From Paenibacillaceae bacterium GAS479 (GTDB lineage Bacteria; Bacillota; Bacilli; Paenibacillales; Paenibacillaceae), in contig LT629764.1 in NCBI GenBank assembly GCA_900105225.1, positions 4,918,501 to 4,982,500 of the forward strand: DNA of 64,000 bases. The letters are read 5' to 3'. This document shows, in pieces, positions 51,136 through 59,644 of this stretch. The notes under the pieces were generated by a model. That model was given only the letters and a program-made list of their open reading frames with translations. It did not search any database and was not told where the DNA came from. Position numbers and translations under genes: made by a program. The first letter of the stretch is position 1; every line of letters begins with the position of its first letter.

Positions 51136-51525
51136 ATGAATACTGACTTTTTACCGGTGCGCGAGCTGGAAGGCCATTTGCTCTTATCCATCAAAAAAAA
51201 CGATTTTGGCCTGACGGTATCAACCCAAGAACTCGTGTATCACAAGCCGCATGTCAATTATTATTTAAAGCTGTCCGATATGGTAAGCCTAGTTCCGTTT
51301 GAGACCATTCAAGAAAAAGGCATGACAGTCGCTTATCAGCGCAGTGGGACTGCAGAATATGCCATTAGCGGCGCAAATGTTTCAACATACCGTATCCATG
51401 TAAGCTCCGCAGTTATGCACAATCGCAGCGGTCGTTTTCCAATGGGCTCTATGCAATTCGTCTTGCCAATTCCTCCCCGTATGCTGCAGTTGATCGGCGC
51501 ACATAGCGGCATGAGCAGTTTATAG
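51136..51525 (+). CDS. Hypothetical protein
   Basis: A protein of 129 residues from ATG 51136 behind AAGGGAGGCC; an upstream ATG at 51097 lacks a ribosome site. No membrane segment. Segments KPHVNYYLKLSDMVSLVPFE and IHVSSAVMHNRSGRFPMGS suggest a beta-rich fold. No family recognised. The next gene (ohr) is 162 bases away with its own apparent upstream region. Confidence 0.65.
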   Translation: MNTDFLPVRELEGHLLLSIKKNDFGLTVSTQELVYHKPHVNYYLKLSDMVSLVPFETIQEKGMTVAYQRSGTAEYAISGANVSTYRIHVSSAVMHNRSGRFPMGSMQFVLPIPPRMLQLIGAHSGMSSL

Positions 51526-51687
51526 GTCACAGCAGCTCTTATCCTCGCTTTTTGTTGTTAGGGAACAGCATCCCAGCGGGCAGTGGAGTCACATATAGTG
51601 GCAATCACATTTTCCGCTTGGCTTAGTCAAGCTTGGGGTAATATATTCTGTAGCAAGTGACTAAGAAGCGAAAGCGAGGAAATAGCG

Positions 51688-52128
51688 ATGAATGCACTAT
51701 ATACGGCAGAAGTGACCGCCAAAGGTGGCCGCGAAGGAACGGTGAAATCTTCGGACGGGGTATTGGATCTTCCTCTCTCTATGCCGAAGGCGCTTGGAGG
51801 CAGCGGTGTAGCGGCGACTAATCCGGAGCAGCTGTTCGCAGCTGGTTATGCAGCCTGCTTCGAAAGTGCCCTGCAACTTGCGGCCAAGAAGGCCGGGGTA
51901 AAGGCTAAAGGAGCAACTGTTACGGGGCATGTGTCGATTTATAAAGATGACCCGAGCTTCAAGCTTGGCGTCCGATTGGATGTATCTATCCCTGGAGCGG
52001 AGCTGGATCACACCCGTAAGCTCGCGGAGCAAGCGCATCAGCTATGCCCTTATTCCAAGGCAACTCGTGGCAATATCGAGGTTGAAATTAATGTGCTGAA
52101 AAGCACGGAGAACTCGGCGACCCTGTAA
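51688..52128 (+). CDS. ohr: Organic hydroperoxide resistance protein (Ohr)
   Basis: A protein of 146 residues of the Ohr subfamily of OsmC. The peroxidatic Cys is C57 in YAACFESAL, and the resolving Cys is C120 in LCPYSKATRGN. The N-terminal TAEVTAKGGREGTVKSSDG and NPEQLFAAGYA blocks match. It reduces organic hydroperoxides with lipoylated dithiols. No adjacent ohrR was seen. Confidence 0.95.
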   Translation: MNALYTAEVTAKGGREGTVKSSDGVLDLPLSMPKALGGSGVAATNPEQLFAAGYAACFESALQLAAKKAGVKAKGATVTGHVSIYKDDPSFKLGVRLDVSIPGAELDHTRKLAEQAHQLCPYSKATRGNIEVEINVLKSTENSATL

Positions 52129-52142
52129 ACTCGGAGCGTTCC

Positions 52143-52258
52143 AGCTCGTTAGTGGATAGACGAGTGCAATTCAAACGTCTCAGCTTGTCAAAGGATACAC
52201 GAGCGGTTCAGAACGTCTCAGCTAGTCAATGGACATACGAGCGCAAATCAGATGTCTC
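52143..52258. repeat. Three degenerate 38-39 bp tandem repeats
   Basis: Units begin at 52143, 52182 and 52220: AGCTNGT, GGATACACGAGCG-like and ACGTCTC at the end. They lie between ohr and the IS150-type element. A comparable motif (GCGTC..CAGTTCCG) recurs twice, 50 bases apart, on the other side of the IS at about 53810-53880, so the IS may have landed inside a repeat region. Confidence 0.6.
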
Positions 52259-52414
52259 AAGCTCGACCACTGATGATCTAACGGAACGGAGAGCGCTTAT
52301 TCCGCCTCAAACACGGGGTTCAAGTCATCTAACGGGCTGGCCCCCTAATTCTGGAGAGTTCAGGGCGAAATAGGTTTGAATCGAAGTCTAGCTTCATTTT
52401 TCTCGCAAATACGC

Positions 52415-53185
52415 TTATACGGCCCGTTTGTACTCGGATACATCCGGATTTGTTTCGGCAATCCACTGCATAAACTCAGCGGGGGATCGCTTCCCTAAGC
52501 TGAGGTGCATCTTGCGGTGGTTGTAGAAATCCATGAACGAATCCACGGCCTGAAACGCCTCTTCAAACGTAGTAAAGCGCTCCTTACTCAATAACCAGCG
52601 CTCCAGCGTGGCATGGAACGATTCAATATAGGCATTCATGTTGGGCGTTTTCGGAGGGATTCGTTCATGCACAAATATAAGCTCCTCCGCCAGTTCTCCA
52701 AACGCCTTGCTCACAAACTGAGGGCCATTGTCCGTTCGAATAACAGGTGTTTGTTGTCCAGGCATGAGACGTAGATTTAGTGCTGTACGCACCATATCGC
52801 AGACGTGTTTGGCTTCGCAACTAGAGCCGGTGTAGTAGCCCACAATGCTGCGGTCAAATACATCGATCATGTCCGCGATAAAAAAGAACTGGCTGTAGCC
52901 GTCTACGTATCCATATTTAATATCCAGCTGCCACAGCTGGTTCGAGGCCGTAATGTCGTGGTAACGCGCCAGACGTCTCGGGTAATGAACCTTCTTTCGG
53001 CGCTGGGGATGCAGAATCTGCAGCTCGCGACAGAGTCGGTACACCTTCTTTTTGTTAATAACCAAATCATAGGACTTGCGAAGACATTCGGTTAGGAGGC
53101 TGTAGCCATACCCGTGCTCTTCCCCTGATACCAGCTCCAGCAACCATTCCTTGATTTGCTCGTCGCTAATGACACGGCCGGCCAT
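52415..53185 (-). CDS. IS150-type transposase OrfB (DDE domain)
   Basis: The DDE catalytic core: the first Asp in WQLDIKYGYVDG, the second in RTDNGPQFVS and the Glu in PNMNAYIESFHATLERW. The frame is open upstream of its first ATG to the A6G slip site near 53377, so the active protein is expected as an OrfA-OrfB fusion made by -1 frameshifting. It ends at 52415 with SEYKRAV. Confidence 0.9.
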   Translation of the reverse strand: MAGRVISDEQIKEWLLELVSGEEHGYGYSLLTECLRKSYDLVINKKKVYRLCRELQILHPQRRKKVHYPRRLARYHDITASNQLWQLDIKYGYVDGYSQFFFIADMIDVFDRSIVGYYTGSSCEAKHVCDMVRTALNLRLMPGQQTPVIRTDNGPQFVSKAFGELAEELIFVHERIPPKTPNMNAYIESFHATLERWLLSKERFTTFEEAFQAVDSFMDFYNHRKMHLSLGKRSPAEFMQWIAETNPDVSEYKRAV

Positions 53186-53310
53186 GGTGAGCGACTGGGT
53201 CGAGAGAGGCCGTCCTGAGCGCTGGGGAGTGGAACGGACAGAACGATTCGCCTGGTTTCGCCGGCTGTAAAACGTGGAGCTAGACAGGTCAACGATACGT
53301 AAAAGAACGG

Positions 53311-53670
53311 CTATCTGGTGTCCCTGCTCGACGAACGTTTGGGCAACGTGAAGTTTGTCATCGAGGCAGGGCTGGACTTTTTTACGAGCTCCCGCAGAAC
53401 GTTGTTCTCCAGTTCCTTTTCACCTAGTGCCTTGAGGGCTTGCTCATACTTGGCCTCTAGCTCAGCAAGTCGCCTGGCATCGTCGATCCGTTCATCGATG
53501 GTTGGGATCGCATCATGACCGACTTTCTCCTGATACTCCTTCACCCAGTTTCGAATGGTCTTGGGAGATACGTCATATTTGCGGGCAAGGACGCCGCTCT
53601 TTATTCCTGCCAGGGCTTCCTGCGCCACCTTGTTCCGAACTCCTTCAAACACCTGATTCCTCTGCCTCAT
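53311..53670 (-). CDS. IS150-type OrfA (helix-turn-helix)
   Basis: A protein of 119 residues with a helix-turn-helix (GIKSGVLARKYDVSPKTIRNW, a standard IS3 start region) and a leucine-zipper-like tail (LAELEAKYEQALKALGEKEL). On the minus strand AAAAAAG (53383-53377) lies at ELVKK; a -1 slip there leads into the OrfB frame (VQPCLDDKLHVAQ). Confidence 0.88.
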   Translation of the reverse strand: MRQRNQVFEGVRNKVAQEALAGIKSGVLARKYDVSPKTIRNWVKEYQEKVGHDAIPTIDERIDDARRLAELEAKYEQALKALGEKELENNVLRELVKKSSPASMTNFTLPKRSSSRDTR

Positions 53671-54196
53671 GGCCCTCTCACCTCTTACTAGTAGTGTACC
53701 TGATTTCCCAGGGTACTCTCCAATTCAATTAGGGGGCTTAAGAGCTAAAGGATCTGAGCAGCGTTATTCGGGTCAGAAATGATTAAAGCACCGCGAAATT
53801 TCCTCAATAGCGTCTCTCAGTTCCGGTAAACTTCAAAAACCTATTATTTTGCTGAAATAAGGCGTCACAGTTCCGTTACGCATTGAATTCATTTACAAGC
53901 GAAATTCAGTCACACGGATTCGAACACGATGCAGCGTCATCAACCTAAATGTGGCGACAGAGCCAATTTCGCTTGGTAAGTTGTTGGATGCGAGTCTTGT
54001 CATTCTTAATGCGAGCTGAAAAGTGCGAGCTGAATTCGCAATTTGCACTAAGATAAATGACAAAGAGAAATTTTGTATTCGGCTATTGTTGTATCCAGCT
54101 ATGGCGGATCCAAAGGCATCATATAGGTGAAGCAGATATGCAAGCTGTCCAGAGTTTTTGAAGACCGCTCAGGAATAATGGCCGGTCAAAATAATT

Positions 54197-54250
54197 AGGG
54201 GCTGTCCCTAAAAGTCATCTTTAGATGGCTTTTGGCACAGCTCCTTTTTT
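54197..54250 (+). repeat. Second solitary IS1182-end-like hairpin/terminator
   Basis: AGGGGCTGTCCCTAAAAGTC and GGCTTTTGGCACAGCTCCT form a long hairpin with a TTTA loop, followed by TTTTTT. The left arm is again like the left end of the IS at 23514. Besides this hairpin and the degenerate repeats mentioned above, 53739-54274 holds nothing I recognise. Confidence 0.7.
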
Positions 54251-54274
54251 ATTGAGTTTTATTTACTCTACATA

Positions 54275-54309
54275 TTGAATAATTATAGGTGTAAGAGTAT
54301 ATTTATACT
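54275..54309 (+). promoter_or_regulatory. SigA-type promoter with palindrome over the -10
   Basis: TTGAAT (54275-54280), 17 bases, TATATT (54298-54303), 37 bases before a GNAT gene. The perfect palindrome AGTATA-TT-TATACT (54296-54309) covers the -10 and start region and could be a repressor site. Confidence 0.6.
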
Positions 54310-54339
54310 TTATTATAGCGGTAGCAGGAGGAATGCAAC

Positions 54340-55095
54340 GTGAGAGCTTATTATGAGGTTGAAGAGGCGGCGCTGAATAGCTGGCCGGCCCTTCAAACGA
54401 ATAGCTGCAGCGGCTGGCTGGTGAAATCGAATCGCGGGTATACAAAGCGGGCCAATTCGGTACAGCCGCTTGCCCATAAAGGGAAAGACATAGAGCAGCT
54501 TGAACTCAAGATCAGCCGTTGCGAGGCGATTTACAATCGCAGCGGTCAGCCAGCAATTTTCAAGATTACGCCTTTCACCGAGCCGGAAGAGCTGGACGTC
54601 GCTCTAGCGCGGCGTGGATATGAGATTGCCGATCCTTCACTCGTCATGGTTGCTCCAATGGACCAACTCGCTCCGCAGCATGCCGGTGATGGGGTACTTG
54701 TTTCGGAACAGCCTTCAGCCGCTTGGCTGCAATTGATGCATGAGTGGGGAGGCTGCGGCGAGGAAGAGCTTCGCATCACTTCGATGATGTTCGAAGCAGC
54801 TCAATTGCCTCGTCAGTTTGCGCTGCTGCATGCACAAGGTCGTCCTGTATCGCTTGGATTGGCAGTTTTGGATGGGGAGCAGATTGGTTTCTATGACATT
54901 CTGACCGCTCCTGACAGCCGCGGCAAAGGCCACGCCAAGCGGCTCATCCGGCATCTGCTCCACTGGGGAGCGGAACAAGGGGCGACTCAGGCTTTTTTAC
55001 AAGTGGTAAGTGGTAATGGGGCGGCGGAGAAGCTGTATGCAAGGCTGGGATTCAGAGAGGCTTATCCGTATTGGTATCGGGTACAGCGAGGCTAA
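54340..55095 (+). CDS. GNAT family N-acetyltransferase
   Basis: A protein of 251 residues: an N-terminal half with W/NSxGY-like features (SGWLVKSNRGYTKRANSVQP) and a C-terminal GNAT core (YDILTAPDSRGKGHAKRLIRH, then FLQVVSGNGAAEKLYARLGF in parts). This two-part arrangement is common among Bacillales acetyltransferases; substrate unknown. GTG 54340 follows GCAGGAGGAATGCAAC. Confidence 0.88.
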   Translation: MRAYYEVEEAALNSWPALQTNSCSGWLVKSNRGYTKRANSVQPLAHKGKDIEQLELKISRCEAIYNRSGQPAIFKITPFTEPEELDVALARRGYEIADPSLVMVAPMDQLAPQHAGDGVLVSEQPSAAWLQLMHEWGGCGEEELRITSMMFEAAQLPRQFALLHAQGRPVSLGLAVLDGEQIGFYDILTAPDSRGKGHAKRLIRHLLHWGAEQGATQAFLQVVSGNGAAEKLYARLGFREAYPYWYRVQRG

Positions 55096-55195
55096 GGAGT
55101 AAAAGTCTTTACTTGTCGGAATCGAGGGTGATATAGTATTCAGGCTGTCTCTTTCGAGGGATGACCGAGTCGACATCAGAAAGGAATGCTTCCCC

Positions 55196-55414
55196 TTGAG
55201 TACAACAGAAGAAACGAAGCCTCAGTTAATCGCAACAAAAATTTGGAAATGCCGCAATGCCGATTGCAAAGCATGGGTGCGCGACGAGTTCGCCGCTGAG
55301 TCCCAGCTCTGCCCGATGTGCAAAGGGCCGATGCTGCGCAGCATTCGCCATCTGCCGGCTGTCCAAAACAAAATCAAGCGCAAGCCAAAGCCAAAAAACG
55401 AATACGGCCTCTAG
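55196..55414 (+). CDS. Cold-inducible protein YdjO-like
   Basis: A protein of 72 residues with two Cys pairs in a zinc-ribbon arrangement (KCRNADCKAW and CPMCKGPM). Layout and the ending KRKPKPKNEYGL fit the YdjO family, reported as cold-inducible in Bacillus. It starts at TTG 55196 after AAAGGAATGC. Confidence 0.82.
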   Translation: MSTTEETKPQLIATKIWKCRNADCKAWVRDEFAAESQLCPMCKGPMLRSIRHLPAVQNKIKRKPKPKNEYGL

Positions 55415-55440
55415 TCGCCCCCATTGTGGTGCGGCGACAA

Positions 55441-55485
55441 GCCGTCCAGCCGCTCCCGCGACTATCGCGCGGGGCGGCTTTTGCT
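55441..55485 (+). terminator. Rho-independent terminator
   Basis: GCCGCTCCCGCG (55449-55460) and CGCGGGGCGGC (about 55467-55478) with a T run after. Confidence 0.7.
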
Positions 55486-55572
55486 ATGTCGGCAGAGCAT
55501 GCCCTCGACAGCCGCATGTGCTACAATAGAACGCAGTATAGTTACCAATCCGCCAGAAGGGGGATGTTAGGC

Positions 55573-55926
55573 ATGGAGTTTCAACCTAACGCCGAGCCGC
55601 AGCCAGATGCTGCGCAGCCAGAGCATGCAGCAGAATGCTGCTCGAACGAACGGCGCAGCCATCATTCCGAGAAGACAAAAACGAATCTGATCAGCCGCCT
55701 CAACCGCATTGAAGGTCAGGTGCGCGGCATTAAAGGGCTGATTGAAAAGGACACCTACTGCGACGATGTGCTCAATCAGATCAGCTCGATTCAATCCGCT
55801 TTGAACGGCGTAGGTAAACTGCTGTTAGAGCAGCATCTCAAGTCTTGTGTGGTGGAGCGACTGCAAGAAGGAGATTCCACCATCATCGACGAGCTTATGG
55901 TCACGATGAATAAGCTCATTCGGTGA
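55573..55926 (+). CDS. csoR: CsoR-family copper-sensing repressor
   Basis: About 117 residues from ATG 55573, with AAGGGGG nine bases upstream (ATG 55564 is too close to that site). A DUF156 fold: NLISRLNRIEGQVRGIKGLI, then KDTYCDDVLNQISSIQSAL and LLLEQHLKSCVV. The metal triad is C63-H88-C92, with spacing 25 and 4, the same as CsoR C36-H61-C65, favouring Cu(I). The N-terminus has an extra Cys/His-rich patch (ECCSNERRSHH). No copP, copZ or copA is near; the following genes are an OsmC protein and a PBP. Confidence 0.88.
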   Translation: MEFQPNAEPQPDAAQPEHAAECCSNERRSHHSEKTKTNLISRLNRIEGQVRGIKGLIEKDTYCDDVLNQISSIQSALNGVGKLLLEQHLKSCVVERLQEGDSTIIDELMVTMNKLIR

Positions 55927-56000
55927 GGAAGAGGAGAAACTTTGCATCGCTGTCATTCGTCTAGAAACCAGACAGGTATTTACTTAAAAGGAGTGCGGCA

Positions 56001-56465
56001 ATGGAACATAAGTTTGAGCTTGAAGCCGTCTGGGAGGGAGGACGAAATGGCGAAGGACGTATTCGCTGCGGAGCCATGGAGTCCGAGGTGTCCATTCCTT
56101 CCGTTATGGACGGTCCAGGCGTAGGCACTAATCCCGACGAAATGCTGCTTGGCGCAGCGGCAACCTGCTACATAATTTCCTTAGCAGCCATGCTTGAGCG
56201 CTCCGGCTTAACAATAAGCCGTCTCTCACTTCGCTCTACTGGTGTAGTCGAGACAGCGGACGGCGTGTTCACCTATCGCTCCATTACCCATCGGCCATTT
56301 ATCGAGCTGCCTGCCGAGGCGGATGCCTCACAACGGGAGAGAGCGGAGCGTATTGCGCTTAAGGCGGAGCAGTCCTGCATGATTACGCGAGCTTTAGCTG
56401 GCAATGTGCTTGTAGAGGCGATACCGGAAGTACGTATTGGCGGAGAAGGTGAGGTGTCCGCATGA
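56001..56465 (+). CDS. OsmC family peroxiredoxin-like protein
   Basis: A protein of 154 residues, a different OsmC subgroup from Ohr at 51688. Conserved Cys are C56 in GAAATCYIISLAAML and C126 in KAEQSCMITRALAGN. Starts at ATG 56001 after AAAAGGAGTGCGGCA. Its last four bases (ATGA) overlap the start of a penicillin-binding protein, an unusual pairing that suggests coupled expression. Confidence 0.9.
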   Translation: MEHKFELEAVWEGGRNGEGRIRCGAMESEVSIPSVMDGPGVGTNPDEMLLGAAATCYIISLAAMLERSGLTISRLSLRSTGVVETADGVFTYRSITHRPFIELPAEADASQRERAERIALKAEQSCMITRALAGNVLVEAIPEVRIGGEGEVSA

Positions 56466-58504
56466 AAAAAGGCAATGGCAAGCCGCCTCAAATTATTGCT
56501 CGCGACGAAGAGAAGGACTATATCGTGCGCCGGCAGTTCATGTTTCGGCTGAACATCTTCTTTTTTGCAGCCTTTGTCATGTTCGGTATTCTTATTGTAC
56601 GGTTGGCCGTACTGCAATTTATCGATGGTCCCGAGCTGAAGCTGATGCGGGAAGATCAGGGGACAAGGGATGTGTCAATCCCGCCATTCCGTGGCAATAT
56701 TCTCGATTCCGACAAAAAGCCGATCGCTTATTCAACCTCAACGCAGACGCTGACCTATACGCTTCAAGCGGAGAATAACAAGCAGATCGCCATCGATATG
56801 AGCGTCAAGCTATCCAAATTATTCAAGAAGTACAATGATGATCCCGAAGCGCAAATGACGCCAGAAGAAATTCAGAAGCAGATGGACTTGGGCTTCCGGA
56901 CCAATACGATCTCCGTTCCGCGGCGTATCCGTTCCGATCTGTCCAATGCTGAGATCGCTTTTATTTCGGAAAACAAGGATCAATTCATCGGTGTGGACAT
57001 CGTCGAGGAGAGCGTCCGCAACTATAGCGAGGACCGCGTAGCGTCTCAACTTGTCGGCTACTTGAAGAAGTACAAGTCCGCTGGCGACTTGACCAAGTAC
57101 AAGGAGATCAAGGAGAAAAACGATCCCGCGACCAAGTACCTCCAGGAGGAAACAGTTGGTTTCGACGGCCTGGAGTATATGTACCAAGAGCAGCTGCGCG
57201 GCACCAACGGCCTTAAAACTTATCCGGTTGACCGGACCAACAAAGTGACGGGGCCACCTGTTGTTGAGCCTCCGCAGCGGGGCAATGACCTGGTGCTAAG
57301 TATTAATCGTTCCGTGCAAGTCAAGACGCAGGGAGCCATTATGAACCAACTGGACATCCTCCAAAACGCAACCAGCAAGCCGCTGAATGCCGGCAATGAA
57401 GCTACGATGGGCTTTGCCGTGGCGATGGAGGTTGATACCGGCAAGGTGATCGCTATGGCCAGTATGCCGGATTACGATACGAACATTTGGAAAGGCGGCT
57501 CCGCGACCAGCGAGAAGCTGGACCCGGTGAAGAATTTTATAACAAACGGCACGGTCCGCACCGTTTATCCGGATTATGATGACGAGAAGGAGCTTGCCAA
57601 GCATACCCCTTCGCTCGTTTATCTTGGCTCGGTACAAAAGCCGCTTTCTGTTTTAATCGGCCTGAATGAAGGGCTGTTTACCGCAAATCAGCAATATCGA
57701 GACATCGGTTTTTACGAATTCGGTGCCAAGGGCAAAGAAGTTCGAATTAACAATGCTGGCAGTAAGGCGAACGGTTATATTGATGCAAGCCAATCGCTTG
57801 CCAAATCATCCAACGCTTTTATGATGGCGATGGTCGGGGAAAGGCTGCTTAACAAGTACAATGGCGAAGAAGCCATTCAAGTATGGGATAATTATATGAA
57901 GCAGTTTGGACTCGGTGTTAAGACCGGAAGCGGGCTCCCTTACGAGCAAGCGGGAGTAGAGGATTACTTCCATGAGTCAGAGAATGCAAGTAATCTTTCT
58001 GCTATGGCCCGTGCCTCCTTCGGCCAGATGGGCAAGTATACAACGCTGCAGCTGGCGCAGTATACGACCATGCTTGCGAACAAAGGCAAACGTATGAAGC
58101 CACTGTTCGTTAGCGAGATTCTCGACCCTAAAGGCAATGTAATCGAGAAGATTAAGCCTGAGGTGCTCAATAAAGTTTCCTTCCCTGATTCATATTGGAA
58201 TACGATTTATGACGGCATGAGTCAAGTTAAGGTTCAAGGTTTTGAAGGCGTCGACTACAGCTTCTTGCGTAAAACCGGAACGTCGCAGCAGCAAGTTGCA
58301 AAAGGCAGAATGGTGGAAAATTCCGTGTTCATCGCCTTCGCTCCAGCTGATAAGCCGAAGATTGCGGTTGCGATTGTCATTCCGGAAGGCGGCTTCGGCG
58401 GTTACGGTGCTGCTCCTGTTGCACGCCAAATCTTTGATGCTTATGACGAAGCTGTTGGAATGTACGGCACACCTAAAAAATCCTCAACCAAAAAAGGCGA
58501 TTGA
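56462..58504 (+). CDS. Class B penicillin-binding protein (PBP2-like)
   Basis: A protein of 680 residues. A short basic cytoplasmic tail, one membrane anchor (about 30-50), an N-terminal PBP dimer domain, then a transpeptidase domain. Active-site motifs: SVQK (S390-K393), SSN (S449-N451) and KTG (K604-G606). It should cross-link peptidoglycan during elongation, like PbpA/PBP2. An insertion-like hydrophilic stretch occurs near residues 120-155. It overlaps the OsmC gene by four bases. Confidence 0.93.
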   Translation: MKKGNGKPPQIIARDEEKDYIVRRQFMFRLNIFFFAAFVMFGILIVRLAVLQFIDGPELKLMREDQGTRDVSIPPFRGNILDSDKKPIAYSTSTQTLTYTLQAENNKQIAIDMSVKLSKLFKKYNDDPEAQMTPEEIQKQMDLGFRTNTISVPRRIRSDLSNAEIAFISENKDQFIGVDIVEESVRNYSEDRVASQLVGYLKKYKSAGDLTKYKEIKEKNDPATKYLQEETVGFDGLEYMYQEQLRGTNGLKTYPVDRTNKVTGPPVVEPPQRGNDLVLSINRSVQVKTQGAIMNQLDILQNATSKPLNAGNEATMGFAVAMEVDTGKVIAMASMPDYDTNIWKGGSATSEKLDPVKNFITNGTVRTVYPDYDDEKELAKHTPSLVYLGSVQKPLSVLIGLNEGLFTANQQYRDIGFYEFGAKGKEVRINNAGSKANGYIDASQSLAKSSNAFMMAMVGERLLNKYNGEEAIQVWDNYMKQFGLGVKTGSGLPYEQAGVEDYFHESENASNLSAMARASFGQMGKYTTLQLAQYTTMLANKGKRMKPLFVSEILDPKGNVIEKIKPEVLNKVSFPDSYWNTIYDGMSQVKVQGFEGVDYSFLRKTGTSQQQVAKGRMVENSVFIAFAPADKPKIAVAIVIPEGGFGGYGAAPVARQIFDAYDEAVGMYGTPKKSSTKKGD

Positions 58505-58573
58505 TCCCGGCTGGTAGGCTCGTCGGGTGATCACCAGCGGATGAAAAACGTTCCTCCGAAGCACTTTTTTTGG

Positions 58574-58614
58574 AGCAGCTCATGCCTGAAACCGGGCAGA
58601 GTTGCTTTTTTTGT
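58574..58614 (+). terminator. Rho-independent terminator of PBP gene
   Basis: GCAGCTCATGCC pairs with GGGCAGAGTTGC with mismatches, then TTTTTTTG. Confidence 0.7.
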
Positions 58615-58699
58615 TTAAAAGTAAAACTTTTGGAGCTGAACAACGTATGTACTGAATGGTTATTTTGAACTCATATTTTTTGGAAAAGGTGATGGGGAG

Positions 58700-58918
58700 T
58701 TGGCAAACGAAATGAAAGTTGTCCTTTATCAAAAGTTGCCCGGGGGCAGCTTGCGCAAAATTGACGAACGTTCCTGGTCGGCGGAAATGATTGCAGCTCT
58801 GCATCATATCAATTATTTAACGATCGGCGGAGAAGAGTATGAAACGGTTGAAGGAAGGCTTAATATGGATGAAGGTGTTATGGAGCTGCTACTGCTCTCC
58901 ATTGGCAGCGGCTCATGA
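58700..58918 (+). CDS. Small hypothetical protein
   Basis: About 72 residues from TTG 58700, or 68 from ATG 58712; GGGGAG lies at 58693-58698, which is too close for the first and rather far for the second. The product (KVVLYQKLPGGSLRKIDERS, then LTIGGEEYETVEGRLN) is likely a small beta-rich domain. It leads the next four genes with a 30-base gap and could belong to the same operon. Confidence 0.6.
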   Translation: MANEMKVVLYQKLPGGSLRKIDERSWSAEMIAALHHINYLTIGGEEYETVEGRLNMDEGVMELLLLSIGSGS

Positions 58919-58948
58919 ATACAGCATAGAAAGGAGAGTTTTTAACCC

Positions 58949-59644
58949 ATGAAGGATCAGGAAATGAACAGCTCCAAGAAAGACAAGGAAGAGGCTAAAG
59001 CTACCTCCAGCACTTGGAAAAAGACAGGGAATCCGCCGAAGGTTATGTCCACGACGCTGGGACTGGTGCTTCTGGCCGGCAGCGCTGGCACCTCAGGGGC
59101 GTTCGCCGCAGGAACATCGCCATCTCCTTCTCCGGCCGCAAGCGGGCCTTCTCTCGTAGAATGGTCGAGCGACGAGGTCAAAGCTTTTTATGATCCCGAG
59201 CTGGATTGGAATCTGCCGGCCCTTAACCCGGAAGAGGAAGAAGAGCCAGGAACAGATAATGGCGGCGGGGGGACTTCGGGCGGCGGTACTTCCAGCGGCG
59301 GAACGACGATCGTCAATAATGGCGGCGGTTTCGGCTGGGACGATATGCTGCTGTACCATCTTATTTTCAACAGAGGCGGCGGATACTCTTCCAGCGCTTG
59401 GGGACACTCAAACCCCTCTTATAATGCCTCGACTGGCGCTCCATACAAAAGAACGACGTATGACAGCTCCCGCTTCCAGAACCGCCCTACGGTCGGCTCG
59501 ACGGTACGGCCGAAAACATCTTCCGGCAGCGGCAGCATTACCCGTCGCTCAACTTCTTCCTCGAAGGGAAGCATCGGTGGAACTTCAAGCGGTTTATCGT
59601 CGGGATCGTCGAAGTCTAGCAGTTCCTCAGGGTTCGGAGGATGA
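58949..59644 (+). CDS. Secreted Gly/Ser-rich protein with C-terminal GFGG
   Basis: A protein of 231 residues. A long positively charged N-region then a hydrophobic stretch (STTLGLVLLAGSAGTSGAF) ending in a likely signal peptidase site AFA-A. The mature part has an acidic segment (PEEEEEPG), a Gly-rich stretch, a short conserved-looking block (GWDDMLLYHLIFNRGGGYSS) and a Ser/Gly tail ending GFGG. Its layout resembles DUF1190 (YgiB/YjfM) proteins, which in E. coli lie next to YgiC/YjfC-type ATP-grasp enzymes. Its stop overlaps the start of such a gene by four bases. Confidence 0.72.
   Translation: MKDQEMNSSKKDKEEAKATSSTWKKTGNPPKVMSTTLGLVLLAGSAGTSGAFAAGTSPSPSPAASGPSLVEWSSDEVKAFYDPELDWNLPALNPEEEEEPGTDNGGGGTSGGGTSSGGTTIVNNGGGFGWDDMLLYHLIFNRGGGYSSSAWGHSNPSYNASTGAPYKRTTYDSSRFQNRPTVGSTVRPKTSSGSGSITRRSTSSSKGSIGGTSSGLSSGSSKSSSSSGFGG

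Larger units (their letters stand above)
52341..53738 (-). mobile_element. IS3-family (IS150 group) insertion sequence
   Basis: About 1.4 kb. Terminal inverted repeats: GCCCCCTAATTCTGGAGAG at one end; read inward on the other strand, GCCCCCTAATTGAATTGGAG at the other. The two reading frames are joined by a -1 slip site. I found no clear direct target repeat at the junctions. The genes look intact. Confidence 0.9.

Noticed and set aside
58949-59644. Sortase substrate or S-layer protein
   Set aside because: No LPxTG-type motif, hydrophobic C-terminal helix or SLH repeats are present; the C-terminus is Ser/Gly-rich.
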